A stretch of 54,933 nt of DNA from JALZVT01 sp039029135 (GCA_039029135.1 JBCCGT010000029.1:1-54933); one strand, 5' to 3'. Counted from the first letter of the stretch, positions 17,716 through 27,157 are shown. Program-made: numbers and translations. The notes: generated from the sequence alone by a model not told the origin.

Positions 17716-17796
17716 AGGTACTCACCAGTCAGGGACTGCTTCGATTGAACCCGATTCATGGCGGAATTTCCAACGAGCGCCGTGCGCCGCGCTCGC

Positions 17797-18966
17797 TCAA
17801 GTGACGCGCAAAAACCAGCAGCTGAGATAGCGGGACTCCGGTATCGCAGCGTGGGTCGGATGGTCGGCGCCTAAACCGCCTTGCCAGACAATGGCAAGAT
17901 CACGCCGCAGCGCGCGCCCCGCTGCCCGCGCCACGGAGAGGTGCGCATCCGCGTCCAGATGGGCCGAACAGGAGCAGCTGATCAACAGTCCGCCTGGGCG
18001 CACCGCCGCGAGCGCCTGGCGATGCAGCGCCCGATACTTGGCGGTGCCCGAACGCACGTCCTTGCGCCGCGCGATCAGCGCCGGGGGATCGAGGATGACG
18101 ATGTCCCAGTCGGCCGCAACGCTCGGCGCCGCCGCGCCAGGCGCCGGCAGAAAGCGCTCGACCCGCTCGGCATGCACGCTGACCGGCAGGTCCTGATCGG
18201 CTGCGCAGCGTTCGATCGCATCAAGGGCGCGTTTGGACGAGTCGACGCAGGTGACCGCGGCGGCACCCGAGGCGGCCGCAAGCAACCCCCAGCCCCCCGC
18301 GTAGCTGTACAGGTCGAGCACGCGCGCGCCTGCAACCCATGGGCGCATGGCGGCACGGTTGTCGCGTTGATCGAAGAACCAGCCGGTCTTCTGGCCCTGC
18401 GCGGGCAGCCGGTAGCGAAACCCGTTTTCGATCACCTGCTCAGGAATCGCCGGAGCATCGCCGTCGGCCGTCGGCAGGCCCTCCAGCGCCCGCGAACGCG
18501 TGCTGTCATCGAAGATCACCTGTCGCGCGCCGCACACCGACTGCAGGGCTGCGGCGATGACCTCGCGCTGGCGCTCCATGCCCCAGGTGTTCACCTGTGC
18601 GACAAAGACATCGTCGAAGCGGTCGACGACCAGGCCGGGCAGCCCGTCGCCTTCCCCAAACACCAGGCGGTAGTAGGGGGCGTCATACAATCGCTCGCGC
18701 CAGGCCAAAGCCCGACTCAGGCCCAGCGTCAGCCAGTCTGGGGCAAGCCGCTCATCGCGGCTCAGCAGGCGCACACAGATGAGACTGCCCGGACTCGCAA
18801 AACCGCAGCCCAGGGGCGCGCCTTTGGCATCGCAAACCCGCACCGTCGCACCTGCGTCCAGCCCCTTCAGCGGCGAGCGGGCGACGTCGATTTCGTTGCT
18901 GTATACCCAGGGGTGACCGCGCCGCAGGCGTCGATCGGCGTTCGCCTTGAGGTAAAGTTCCTGCAC
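17797..18966 (-). CDS. rlmI: RlmI-like 23S rRNA m5C methyltransferase
   Basis: A 389-residue SAM-dependent methyltransferase of the RlmI (YccW) group, which makes 5-methylcytosine in 23S rRNA. I start it at GTG 18966 (VQELYLKANADRRL) because GGAG lies six bases upstream and the PUA domain begins there; the frame extends further upstream only as low-quality Cys/Arg-rich sequence. PUA residues about 1-75 include RRGHPWVYSNEI. The methyltransferase part has VLDLYSYAGGWGLLAA (SAM binding), DIVILDPPALI and the catalytic-cysteine segment LISCSCSAHL. It is on the same strand as rppH but 80 bases beyond it. Specific target C1962 is by family analogy only. Confidence 0.88.
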   Translation of the reverse strand: MQELYLKANADRRLRRGHPWVYSNEIDVARSPLKGLDAGATVRVCDAKGAPLGCGFASPGSLICVRLLSRDERLAPDWLTLGLSRALAWRERLYDAPYYRLVFGEGDGLPGLVVDRFDDVFVAQVNTWGMERQREVIAAALQSVCGARQVIFDDSTRSRALEGLPTADGDAPAIPEQVIENGFRYRLPAQGQKTGWFFDQRDNRAAMRPWVAGARVLDLYSYAGGWGLLAAASGAAAVTCVDSSKRALDAIERCAADQDLPVSVHAERVERFLPAPGAAAPSVAADWDIVILDPPALIARRKDVRSGTAKYRALHRQALAAVRPGGLLISCSCSAHLDADAHLSVARAAGRALRRDLAIVWQGGLGADHPTHAAIPESRYLSCWFLRVT

Positions 18967-19242
18967 TATCTGCTCCGCGCCGCGTGAAGGCCTCCCACTG
19001 CCGCCACCACACCCAGCACGCGGGTGCTGCACACAGTTGCTGGCTGCAGCGGGCGCGGTAGTGTACCGACTGCAACGGGCCGGCGCGGCAGCAACGACGA
19101 GCGCTATTCGCGGGTTGCACCGCGCGCACCCGAGAGACGGCCACAGCACCGTCGACAGCAGACAACAACAAGGACGGCAGCAGTGGACCGGCTGGCACCG
19201 TCGACGGTTCGCTGACCCGATGTCAGGCGCCACGGACAGAGC
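18967..19242. other. Divergent intergenic region
   Basis: These 276 bases separate rlmI (minus) from the DUF255 gene (plus), so promoters for both should be here. I see no clear -10/-35 pair by eye, no hairpin of note and no small gene with a ribosome binding site. Confidence 0.5.
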
Positions 19243-21318
19243 ATGAACGACAACTCAGATCAGCCGCCCACCAATCGACTCGGGAACGAGACGAGCCCTT
19301 ACCTGCGCCAGCACCAGCACAATCCGGTTGACTGGTACCCCTGGGGCGAGGAGGCGCTGGCGGCCGCGCGAGCGAGCGGCAAACCCATCCTGCTGAGCAT
19401 CGGCTACAGCACCTGCCACTGGTGCCATGTCATGGCCCGCGAGAGCTTCGCGGACCCGGCGACCGCCGCGCTGATGAACGAGCACTTCGTGAGCATCAAG
19501 GTTGATCGCGAAGAGCGTCCGGACATCGACAAGATCTATCAGCTTGCGCACAACATCCTCACCCAGAGCAGCGGCGGCTGGCCGCTGACCATGTTCCTGG
19601 ATCCTGAGACTCACATCCCGTTCTTCGGCGGCACCTATTTCCCGAAGCAAACCAGCGCCGCGCTCCCGGGCTTCACAGACCTGCTGCGCCGGGTTGCGGA
19701 ACTGTTCGCGACCAAGCGCGACGAACTGCAGACGGCGGGGGACAAGGTCAGCGAGGTATTCGCAAAGCTCTCCGAAGGGCCGGGCGCCGAAGCCGATGCC
19801 GTGCCGGCGTGGGAGGCGATCGCGGACCAGGCCTGCGAGATGTTCAAGGAGCGCTATGACAAGGACGCCGGCGGCTTCGGTCGAGCGCCCAAGTTTCCCA
19901 ATGCGCCCGCGCTGGATTTTCTGCTCGCGCGCTGGGCAGCGCAGGGCAAGAGCGATCGCACTGCCTATGACATGGTCATGATCACGCTCACGCAGATGGC
20001 TCGCGGCGGCATCTACGATCAGCTCGGCGGCGGCTTCTGCCGCTATTCGACCGACCGCGAGTGGCGCATCCCGCACTTCGAGAAAATGCTGTGCGACAAC
20101 GGCGCGCTGCTGACGCTGTACGCCGACGCGCTGGCCATCGCGCCGGACGCGCTGTTTACCGACGTGGTTGCCGACACGATCGGCTGGCTCGAGCGCGACA
20201 TGCGCGCACCCGAAGGCGCGTTCTATGCGGCGCAAGATGCCGACAGCGACGGCGAGGAAGGCGCCTACTACCTGTGGCGACGCGGCGAGGTGCGCAAGCT
20301 GCTGACCGAGGACGAGAACCTGCTCATCGAGACGCTCTACGGCCTCGACAAGCCGGCCAACTTCTCCAGCCGCTGGGTGCTGGCCCGACGTGATTCCTGG
20401 CGCGGCGTGATCGACCGTATCTATCTGGATGCAGACGATCCGCGCGCCGTCTTCGAGTCGGCGCGCGGCAAGCTTCTGACCGAGCGTCTGAAGCGTCGCG
20501 CGCCGGGCCGCGACGAGAAGATCCTCGCTGGCTGGAATGGACTCGCGATCAACGGCATCGCGCGGGCGGGCCTCGTCGCCCAGCGCAGCGACTGGATCGA
20601 GCTGGCGGCGCAGGGGCTGGAATTCCTGCGCACCGAGATGCTCGTCGACGGCCGCCTGTACGCGACCTGGCAGGCGGGCACGCCGCGCCTCGCCGGCTAT
20701 CTCGACGATCACGCGTTCTGTCTGCAGGCGGCGCTGACGCTGCTGGAGGCCGATTGGCACGACGCCACGCTGTATTTCGCGCGCCAGGTCGCCGATGCCG
20801 CACTGGAACACTTCGCCGCACCGGGCGGCGGCTTCTTCTTCACCGCCGACGACCACGAGGCTCTCATCCACCGCACCCGACCCAGCGTCGACGAGGCGAG
20901 CGCCAACGGCAACGCGGTCATGGGGGCAGCACTCTTCGATCTCGGGCATTTGCTGGCGGACACGCGCTACATAGAGGCCGCGCAGGGCGTCCTTGCGTGG
21001 GCGCGGCCGTTCAGCGCGAGCTTTCCAACGGGCCACGCCAGCATGCTGCGGCTGGCGGCGCGGGCAGACGACCCGGGCGTGCAGGTCATTCTGCGCGGAC
21101 CGCCCGATCCGGCGTGGCTGGCCGCCTGCAGAACGGGCTACCACGCCGACCGACGCGTCTACGCCATACCCTATGACGGCGTGCACGCCGTGCCCGACTA
21201 CCTGCCACGCATGGTCAGCGCCGAGGTGCGCGCTCGAACAACCGCGTATCTGTGTGAGGGCTTTCAGTGCTCTGCGCCCATCACCGAGCTTGAAGCACTG
21301 CAGGAGGCGCTGAATTGA
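19243..21318 (+). CDS. DUF255 thioredoxin/six-hairpin protein (YyaL/SSP411 family)
   Basis: A 691-residue protein of the widespread YyaL/SPATA20 family. Residues about 10-170 are a thioredoxin-like domain (DUF255) with the motif STCHWCHVM, Cys58 and Cys61, and the cis-proline region SGGWPLTMFLDPE. The remainder is an alpha/alpha barrel of the N-acylglucosamine-epimerase type, with GGGFCRYSTDREWRIPHFEKMLCDNG and FYAAQDADSDGEEGAYYLW as the most conserved parts. No signal peptide is present. The biochemical role is not established; a redox-linked sugar or cofactor function has been guessed for the family. Its last codons overlap the TTG start of the DUF748 gene, indicating coupling. Confidence 0.9.
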   Translation: MNDNSDQPPTNRLGNETSPYLRQHQHNPVDWYPWGEEALAAARASGKPILLSIGYSTCHWCHVMARESFADPATAALMNEHFVSIKVDREERPDIDKIYQLAHNILTQSSGGWPLTMFLDPETHIPFFGGTYFPKQTSAALPGFTDLLRRVAELFATKRDELQTAGDKVSEVFAKLSEGPGAEADAVPAWEAIADQACEMFKERYDKDAGGFGRAPKFPNAPALDFLLARWAAQGKSDRTAYDMVMITLTQMARGGIYDQLGGGFCRYSTDREWRIPHFEKMLCDNGALLTLYADALAIAPDALFTDVVADTIGWLERDMRAPEGAFYAAQDADSDGEEGAYYLWRRGEVRKLLTEDENLLIETLYGLDKPANFSSRWVLARRDSWRGVIDRIYLDADDPRAVFESARGKLLTERLKRRAPGRDEKILAGWNGLAINGIARAGLVAQRSDWIELAAQGLEFLRTEMLVDGRLYATWQAGTPRLAGYLDDHAFCLQAALTLLEADWHDATLYFARQVADAALEHFAAPGGGFFFTADDHEALIHRTRPSVDEASANGNAVMGAALFDLGHLLADTRYIEAAQGVLAWARPFSASFPTGHASMLRLAARADDPGVQVILRGPPDPAWLAACRTGYHADRRVYAIPYDGVHAVPDYLPRMVSAEVRARTTAYLCEGFQCSAPITELEALQEALN

Positions 21319-23990
21319 AACGCTGGTTGTGGTGGTTGATCGGCCTGGTCACGGTATACGGTCTGCTCGGGTTCTTCGCGCTGCCGTGGTACGCGAAGCC
21401 GCGCGTGGAGACGCTGGCGGCCGAGGCACTCGGCCGCGCGGTTAGCATCGGGCGGCTGCGCTGCAATCCCTTCGCACTGAGCGCGACGCTTGAAGACGTG
21501 TCGATCGAAGGCCTGCCGACCATCGACGGCCGCGACCGGCTGCTGAGCGCCACCCGGATCTATGTCAACGCGGCGCTGCCTAATCCATTCACCGGCACCA
21601 TTCGCGTCGACGACGTGGCGCTGGACGAACTCGATCTGGCGCTGACGCAGACCGCCAAGGGCCTCAACGTCACTCATCTGCCGGGCATCGAATCGTCGCC
21701 CGCAGCAGAGACGGAACAGCCTGACGCGGCGCGCCCGCTACGCGTGTCGCTCGCCCGCATACTGCTCAACGACGGCCGGATCACCTACACCGACAGCAGC
21801 GACGCGAGCCGGGCCGAGCCGCTGCAGGTGACGACCAGCGGCATCACGATCAGCGCGGCTGACATCGCCACCATTCGCGACGTCACCGGCACGCTGTCGG
21901 TGGCCATGCGCATCGACGACGCGCTGGATCTGGCCTGGCAGGGCAGCACCAGTCTCGAACCGCTGCGTCTTGAAGGCGAGCTGCAGCTCGAGGGCGCGCC
22001 GGGCACGCTGATCAATCGCCTGGCCGCGAACGACGCGGCGCGCTTCGAGGGCGGCGAGTTCGAGCTGCGCATCGACACCGCGCTGACGCCGGAACTGGAG
22101 GTGCAGCTCGCCGACGGCCTGCTGGACGTCGCCAGTCTGGACCTCACGTTCGAGCAGCAGGCGCTGCAAATCGCCGCGCTGTCGCTCGTCGACATCGCCG
22201 CCAAACTACCCGCGGATAACCCTCAGGCCGCGAGCGCCACGGCGAGCGCGCTGACCATCGACGGCGGGCGGCTCGCAGTGCTTCTGGACGCGCAGGCGCC
22301 CGAGCACACGCCTCCGCAGAGCACCAGCGCGCCTGCGGAGGCCGGCGAGGCGATCGCCGGCACCGACGAACCAGTCAACGACTCAACAACGCCCGGCTTG
22401 CAGGTCGAACTCGAAGATCTGCGCATCAGCGACTTCGGCCTGGCCGTGACCGATCCCGGCAAACAACTCGAGCTCACGGCCGAAGTCCGTGGCAGCCGGC
22501 TGGGCACCGCCTCGCCCGGCACCATCGACCTGACGCTCGCGTCCGCCAGCGGCGGCAGCCTACGAACCGAGGGCACATTGGACCTGCGCGACCTCGACGC
22601 GCCCATCGTGGCGCTGAACGTCACGCCCAAGGATCTCTCTCTCGCGCCAGCGCTCGGCTACCTCGACCTGCCGGCGAGCGCGCTGCAAGGCACACTGAAC
22701 GGCGCGCTGACGCTGCGGAACGACGCAGACGGGCCGGCCTACGCCGGCACATTGGACCTGACGGGATTCGCGCTGCGGCGCGGGGACACAGAGCTTGCGA
22801 CGCTCGAACGGCTCGCAGCCGGTGGCATCGACGGCGACGGGGCGGGACTAGTGATCGGGACGCTCGCGCTTGAGCGGCCGCAAACCAGCCTGCGGATCGA
22901 CGCCGACGGGGCCAGTAACTGGCAGGACGCCAGCGCGCAGGCGACGGCCGCGACAGAAGCGAGCGCAGCGCCGGACGCAGAACAGGCTGCAGCCGCCGAC
23001 CAGGGCGCCGATGCCTACCGGGTGCGGATTGGCGCGCTCAACATCAGCGATGCGGCGCTGCAATTCGCGGACGCGACCCTGCCCGGCGGCGACTTCGCGC
23101 TGAATCTGGCTGGCCTGCAAGGCAGCGTCACGGGACTCGACAGCGCGAACGAAGCGCCAGCGCAGCTCTCGCTGAAGGGCACGCTGAACGAGTACGGCAG
23201 CGTCGACGTCAGCGGCAACGCGACGCTGTTCGATCCACGCAAACGCAGCGAGCTGCTGCTCGAGTTCGCCAATCTGCGGCTGCACGACTACTCGCCCTAC
23301 AGCGTCAAGTTCGCCGGCCGCGCGGTGGCGACGGGCAAGCTCGATCTGAGCATCAAGTACGACATCGAAAATGCACGCATGCGCGGCGACCACAGCGTGC
23401 GTATCAAGGACATCGGCCTCGGCGAGCGGGTCGAATATCCAGACGCGATGGACCTGCCGCTGCAGTTGGCGATCGCGCTCTTAACCGACCCCAGCGGCAA
23501 GCTGGCGCTCGACGTGGGCATGCGCGGCGACCTGAGCGACCCCAGCTTCAGCTATGGCTCGCTCGTGATGAAGGCGCTGGCCAACGTGCTCGCGAAGCTC
23601 GTGACGGCGCCGTTCAAGCTGCTCGGCGGCCTGTTGCCAAAGGGGGCCGCGCCGCCCGATACGCTGTCCTTCCCGGTCGACAGCGCGGTACTCGCGCCGG
23701 AGCAACTCGAGCTGCTGGACACCCTGGCCACGGCGATCGCCAAGCGGCCGGCCCTCGGACTGCGGATCAATCCTGGCTTCGCCACCGGCGCGGCGGCGGA
23801 CGACGCGGAGCCGGCCGCGGCGGTCGTCGAAGCGCCGGAGCTGGCGACCGCGCGGGCGAGCGCCATACGCGAGCGCCTGCTAGCGGCGAATCCGGAGCTA
23901 GCGGAACGCATCCGAATCGGCGAGCCGCAGCCCGTCAGCGCGCAGGAAGGCGGCGTACGCACCGAGCTGGCCCTGACGCCCCTCGGCTAG
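21315..23990 (+). CDS. DUF748/AsmA-like envelope protein
   Basis: An 891-residue protein with one N-terminal membrane helix (WWLIGLVTVYGLLGFFALPWY) and a long periplasmic part. TTG at 21315 is the start; AGGAGG lies seven bases upstream inside the end of the previous gene. The repetitive beta-rich body (for example VDDVALDELDLALTQ, LRLHDYSPYSVKFAGRAVATGKLDLSIKY) is typical of DUF748 and the AsmA/TamB-like proteins, which form hydrophobic grooves between inner and outer membrane. The C-terminal section FPVDSAVLAPEQLELLDTLA resembles the DUF748 tail with an OmpA-like helix. Lipid transport or outer-membrane homeostasis is the likely area, by family. Translational overlap with the DUF255 gene suggests they act together, which is not explained by known biology. 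Confidence 0.85.
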   Translation: MKRWLWWLIGLVTVYGLLGFFALPWYAKPRVETLAAEALGRAVSIGRLRCNPFALSATLEDVSIEGLPTIDGRDRLLSATRIYVNAALPNPFTGTIRVDDVALDELDLALTQTAKGLNVTHLPGIESSPAAETEQPDAARPLRVSLARILLNDGRITYTDSSDASRAEPLQVTTSGITISAADIATIRDVTGTLSVAMRIDDALDLAWQGSTSLEPLRLEGELQLEGAPGTLINRLAANDAARFEGGEFELRIDTALTPELEVQLADGLLDVASLDLTFEQQALQIAALSLVDIAAKLPADNPQAASATASALTIDGGRLAVLLDAQAPEHTPPQSTSAPAEAGEAIAGTDEPVNDSTTPGLQVELEDLRISDFGLAVTDPGKQLELTAEVRGSRLGTASPGTIDLTLASASGGSLRTEGTLDLRDLDAPIVALNVTPKDLSLAPALGYLDLPASALQGTLNGALTLRNDADGPAYAGTLDLTGFALRRGDTELATLERLAAGGIDGDGAGLVIGTLALERPQTSLRIDADGASNWQDASAQATAATEASAAPDAEQAAAADQGADAYRVRIGALNISDAALQFADATLPGGDFALNLAGLQGSVTGLDSANEAPAQLSLKGTLNEYGSVDVSGNATLFDPRKRSELLLEFANLRLHDYSPYSVKFAGRAVATGKLDLSIKYDIENARMRGDHSVRIKDIGLGERVEYPDAMDLPLQLAIALLTDPSGKLALDVGMRGDLSDPSFSYGSLVMKALANVLAKLVTAPFKLLGGLLPKGAAPPDTLSFPVDSAVLAPEQLELLDTLATAIAKRPALGLRINPGFATGAAADDAEPAAAVVEAPELATARASAIRERLLAANPELAERIRIGEPQPVSAQEGGVRTELALTPLG

Positions 23991-24098
23991 GCGCAGACCG
24001 GCCTCTTGGAAGACCGGCAGGGCGCCCAAATCGCGCTTCAGCCGCACCTTCGGAAAGCTTCGGGAGCCCTCATAACCCGGTTTAGGGCCAAAAACACC

Positions 24099-24116
24099 GG
24101 CCCGAACTTCTCGCCA
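24099..24116. repeat. 18-base interspersed repeat, copy 1
   Basis: GGCCCGAACTTCTCGCCA at 24099-24116 is identical to 54429-54446. Both copies lie downstream of a plus-strand stop codon: about 110 bases after the DUF748 gene and 10 bases after the cysteine-rich exported protein. The flanks differ. It may belong to a genome-wide small repeat family. Confidence 0.4.
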
Positions 24117-24125
24117 AAGCTTCGC

Positions 24126-24152
24126 TTGACTCAGTAACTATCTGATTAATTT
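24126..24152 (+). promoter_or_regulatory. Probable promoter of urcA
   Basis: TTGACT at 24126-24131 matches a -35 hexamer in five of six bases. TAATTT at 24147-24152 is a candidate -10 with a 15-base spacer, shorter than ideal. The patch is strikingly AT-rich against the surrounding DNA and lies 125-150 bases upstream of the urcA start, implying a long leader. Confidence 0.4.
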
Positions 24153-24279
24153 AGTTTTTTCTTCATCACAGCGAAATGTTGATTCATCCTCAGATCATCA
24201 GGCTTCCGTAGCCGCGCCACCCCACCATGGTCCCATCGCCGCTATCCCGAGCGGCCCTGACAGACCATGGAGATGTCTC

Positions 24280-24597
24280 ATGAAGACTCAACGCATTCGT
24301 CAAACCCTGACCGCTATCGCCATCGCCGCGAGCGCCGCCGCCAGCCACGCCGGCGACGTGCGGATGGCCGTAGAGGCGTCCGAGCTGACCCACGAGAACG
24401 GCCGCGCCGCCATCTACGACCGCATTCGCAAGGTCGCGAAGTCATCCTGCCCCTCCGTTCGCGAGGCCGGCTCCCTGCGTCACGTCTCGCTGTGTCGCCA
24501 GGAAGTGACCCGCAGCCTGCTGGCAGAGATCGGCGATCGTGAGCTGACGGCCTATGTCGCAAGCCGCTCGCGCGCAAGCGACATCGCCCGCGGCTGA
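24280..24597 (+). CDS. UrcA family exported protein
   Basis: A 105-residue exported protein of the UrcA family. The signal is MKTQRIRQTLTAIAIAASAAASHA with cleavage expected after SHA. The mature part has the family plan: a short strand VRMAVEASELTHENGRAAIYDRIRK and then a helical hairpin held by two cysteines (C in KSSCPS and C in SLCRQEV). Family function is unknown; members are common in alpha- and gammaproteobacteria, often several per genome. It converges with the two-component pair, separated by a strong hairpin. A long AT-rich leader upstream suggests regulated expression. Confidence 0.85.
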   Translation: MKTQRIRQTLTAIAIAASAAASHAGDVRMAVEASELTHENGRAAIYDRIRKVAKSSCPSVREAGSLRHVSLCRQEVTRSLLAEIGDRELTAYVASRSRASDIARG

Positions 24598-24623
24598 TCG
24601 AGGCGGGCGCGCGTTGGGGAACG

Positions 24624-24650
24624 GCCGAGAGCGGCGCCGCCGCTTTCGGC
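24624..24650. terminator. Bidirectional hairpin between urcA and response regulator
   Basis: GCCGAGAGCGGC (24624-24635) and GCCGCTTTCGGC (24639-24650) form a twelve-base-pair stem with one G-U wobble and a three-base loop. It sits between two convergent genes, 27 bases after the urcA stop and 15 before the regulator stop. Neither side has a T run, but the stem is strong enough to act as a shared terminator. Confidence 0.5.
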
Positions 24651-24664
24651 TGATCACGGGCTGA

Positions 24665-25303
24665 CTAGCCGATCAGCCCCATCTGCGCGGCCTTGAAGAC
24701 GGCCTGACCGCGCGAACTCACCTCAAGCTTGCGATACAGGCTCTTGATATAGGACGGCACCGTGCGGGGAGAGACGCTCAGGTGCTCGGCGATCTGCTTG
24801 TAGCTCATGCCCTCGTAGAGGGCACACAGCGCCTGCAGCTCCCGCGGCGTCAGGCCGTGTTCCGGCGTGCGCTGCGGCCGCGACACGCGCGCCATCAGAT
24901 AGCCCGTCACCCGGGCATCGACCGGGTGCAGTCCCTCCATCACCTGCATGATCCGCTCGACGATCTGCGGGTCGTCCTTCATGACGTACCCGTCGACGCC
25001 GTGCTGCACGGCCTGCAGCGCGTGACTGGCGTCCTGATGCACCGTGAGCACGACGATCTTGATGTCGGGCACCGCGGCGCGCAGCGCCTCGATGAGTTCC
25101 AGGCCGCTGCCGTCGGGGAGCTGTAGATCGAGCAGCGCCAGGTCGTACTCGGGGCCCAGCAGACGCCGCGCGCCGCGGACGCTGCCCGCCGCGCCGTCGA
25201 CCCGGACGCGACGGTCGGCAGCGAAGGCCTGCTGCAGTTCCTCGCGCATGAGCGGATGGTCCTCGACCAGCAGGACGCGCACGGGTCTATTGCCAACGGT
25301 CAT
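24665..25303 (-). CDS. LuxR/NarL-type response regulator
   Basis: A 212-residue response regulator. The receiver domain (residues about 8-125) opens with VLLVEDHPLMREEL, has the phosphoacceptor Asp59 in ALLDLQLPDGSG and a conserved lysine in YVMKDDP. The C-terminal LuxR helix-turn-helix is LTPRELQALCALYEGMSYKQIAEHLSVSPRTV. It overlaps the sensor kinase gene by four bases (ATGA type), so the two are one operon and a cognate pair. Its target is unknown; the inverted repeat at 27130-27146 upstream of the operon is a candidate own binding site. Confidence 0.93.
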   Translation of the reverse strand: MTVGNRPVRVLLVEDHPLMREELQQAFAADRRVRVDGAAGSVRGARRLLGPEYDLALLDLQLPDGSGLELIEALRAAVPDIKIVVLTVHQDASHALQAVQHGVDGYVMKDDPQIVERIMQVMEGLHPVDARVTGYLMARVSRPQRTPEHGLTPRELQALCALYEGMSYKQIAEHLSVSPRTVPSYIKSLYRKLEVSSRGQAVFKAAQMGLIG

Positions 25304-27093
25304 GTCGATACCTCCAGCGGAATCTGGAAACGTAGCTGGGTGCCGCCGACGGAGCGCACCTCGAGACCACCCCCGATAGCAGCCAGTCGCTGGCGCAGGC
25401 CATGCAAACCGCGGCCGCGCTCGAGCACCGCGTCGACGTCGGGGATGCCGACGCCGTCATCGGCCACCTCGACGATCAGCTCTTCGTCTTCCTCGCTCAG
25501 GCCAAACCGCAGGCGCCGCGCTTGCGCGTGGCGCAGGGTATTGTGCATCGCCTCGAGCAGCGCAAAGTACAGGGTCCGTCGGCCGGTCGCATCCAGCCGC
25601 GAGCGCGCGCCGATGTCCACGCGCCAGTCATGCTCCAGCTCGTGCTCCGTCAGCAGGGAGGCGATTTTCGGCCGCAGATCGCCGACGATCTCCACGACGT
25701 GACCGGAGGCGGTATCGAGCGTGTCCATGACGCCGCGCAGGTCGCTGAGGCTCTCCTCCAGGTAGGGCGCCAGCTCCGGGGAGCGGCGCCTCGCGAGCAT
25801 CACCAGGCTCGCAATCTGGGCCGCGACACCGTCGTGCAGGTCGCGCTTGATGGTGATCCGCTGGACTTCCAAGGCCGCCAGCTTGTCGCGATCGGCGTGG
25901 CGCAGCGCCTGCAGGCTGCGCTGCTGACCGCCGACCACCACCAGCCAATAGCCGAACACCAACAGAATCGGCGACAGCGGCGATAGCTGCACATCGACGC
26001 TCTTGTTCTGCACCAGGATCGCCCAGGCCTCCAGCGCGGTGATCAGATAGGAGCCCAGCACGAACGCCAGCACCCACGCGGAAAGGGCGTCCGGTCGCGC
26101 ACGGTAGAACCGGATCATGCCGTAGAGCACGTAGACGCTGACCACAACGAACAGCAAGTTGGTAAACCGCACCGACCAATCCGGACCCAGCTCCGGCCAA
26201 CGCGACAGCACAACCAGAATGCCGACGGTCGCCAGCGCCATCAGCACGGTAAACCCCACAAACAGTCGATCCCGCGCCGGCGACGATCTGGCCGCGTGCA
26301 CCAGATGCGCTGTCAGCCCGGCGAGTGCGGCGAGTTGCAGGTGCGAGCCGAAGAAATAGAACACGACCTTAAGCTCGTCGAGCCGGGGATCGGTGACGAC
26401 GAAGTAGAGATTGCGCAGCAGCGCCATCGCAGCGACCAGCGCGAACCAGCCGTACAGCGGGCTGCGGTCGACGAGGAGCAGCATCAGCAGCGCGAACGCA
26501 AAGGCGATGCTGTAGATGCCAATCGCCAGCGTGTTCGCATCCATCTGCAGCCAGATGATCGGCGCGGCTGCGCGACGCAGCGCTTCCCGCGGGCCCACCT
26601 GCAGCGGCCACAGCGCCTGAAAATTGCCCGATGAGCTGGTCAGCGTGATCTGCAGCTCGTTGGCACCCGCACGCAGCATGTGGCTCGGCAGATCGAAGAA
26701 GGTGGGGTGGAAGTGCAGCGTCGCGATTGGCGGTTCGATCGAGCCGATGGTGCCAAGGGTCTGGCCGTTGAGATTGACGCGCAGGCTGCCGGCGATCTTG
26801 GGTACGAACAGCCCGTAGTCGCCGTCCCGCGGCGGATCGTGCTGAAAACCGAGGCGAAAGTGGTCGTAGCAAGGCGCCGCCGAGTCGCAGCCGCGCGACG
26901 CGAGCTGCAGGGGGCGCCATTCGGCGTTAGGGTCCGGCCATTCGCTGGTCAGCGTTACGGTGCGCTCCCCGCGATCGAGCTCGCTGCCGGGGAGGCTGAT
27001 CGATTGCGCCCATTGCAGAAACCCGGCCAGCGGCAGCAGGACACAGGCGAGCGGCAACCACAGACCAGCAGGACTGTCGGACCAAGGCTTCAT
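25300..27093 (-). CDS. Sensor histidine kinase, 7TM with HisKA_3 domain
   Basis: A 597-residue kinase of the NarX/DesK class. After an N-terminal membrane segment (LACVLLPLAGFLQWA) comes a periplasmic beta-sandwich of about 140 residues (LNGQTLGTIGSIEPPIATLHFHP), which resembles the carbohydrate-binding-like sensor of 7TMR-DISM proteins. Seven membrane helices follow, about residues 190-395. The phosphoacceptor is His420 in RDLHDGVAAQIA. The ATPase domain keeps EAMHNTLRHAQA (N box), VADDGVGIPD (G1) and GRGLHGLRQR (G2). It is co-transcribed with the response regulator. The stimulus is unknown; DISM-type sensors often respond to small ligands such as sugars or carboxylates. Confidence 0.9.
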   Translation of the reverse strand: MKPWSDSPAGLWLPLACVLLPLAGFLQWAQSISLPGSELDRGERTVTLTSEWPDPNAEWRPLQLASRGCDSAAPCYDHFRLGFQHDPPRDGDYGLFVPKIAGSLRVNLNGQTLGTIGSIEPPIATLHFHPTFFDLPSHMLRAGANELQITLTSSSGNFQALWPLQVGPREALRRAAAPIIWLQMDANTLAIGIYSIAFAFALLMLLLVDRSPLYGWFALVAAMALLRNLYFVVTDPRLDELKVVFYFFGSHLQLAALAGLTAHLVHAARSSPARDRLFVGFTVLMALATVGILVVLSRWPELGPDWSVRFTNLLFVVVSVYVLYGMIRFYRARPDALSAWVLAFVLGSYLITALEAWAILVQNKSVDVQLSPLSPILLVFGYWLVVVGGQQRSLQALRHADRDKLAALEVQRITIKRDLHDGVAAQIASLVMLARRRSPELAPYLEESLSDLRGVMDTLDTASGHVVEIVGDLRPKIASLLTEHELEHDWRVDIGARSRLDATGRRTLYFALLEAMHNTLRHAQARRLRFGLSEEDEELIVEVADDGVGIPDVDAVLERGRGLHGLRQRLAAIGGGLEVRSVGGTQLRFQIPLEVST

Positions 27094-27129
27094 GAGCCGA
27101 TGGTGCCCGGCAGCGCTTACCTTGGCTAT

Positions 27130-27146
27130 ACCCCAGTTTATGGGGT
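27130..27146. promoter_or_regulatory. Inverted repeat, possible operator of the two-component operon
   Basis: ACCCCA at 27130-27135 and TGGGGT at 27141-27146 form a perfect six-base inverted repeat with a five-base spacer. It sits 37 bases upstream of the kinase start in a 64-base gap after gcvPB. The half-site resembles NarL-family heptamers (TACCCCA on one side). There is no T run, so an operator is more likely than a terminator. Confidence 0.4.
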
Positions 27147-27157
27147 CAGTCGTGCGC

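Noticed and set aside
19255..21186. 643-codon open frame antisense to the DUF255 gene
   Set aside because: It is a GC-rich shadow frame. The plus-strand protein has clear family motifs, and the antisense product has none and is full of Arg/Gln/Val runs.
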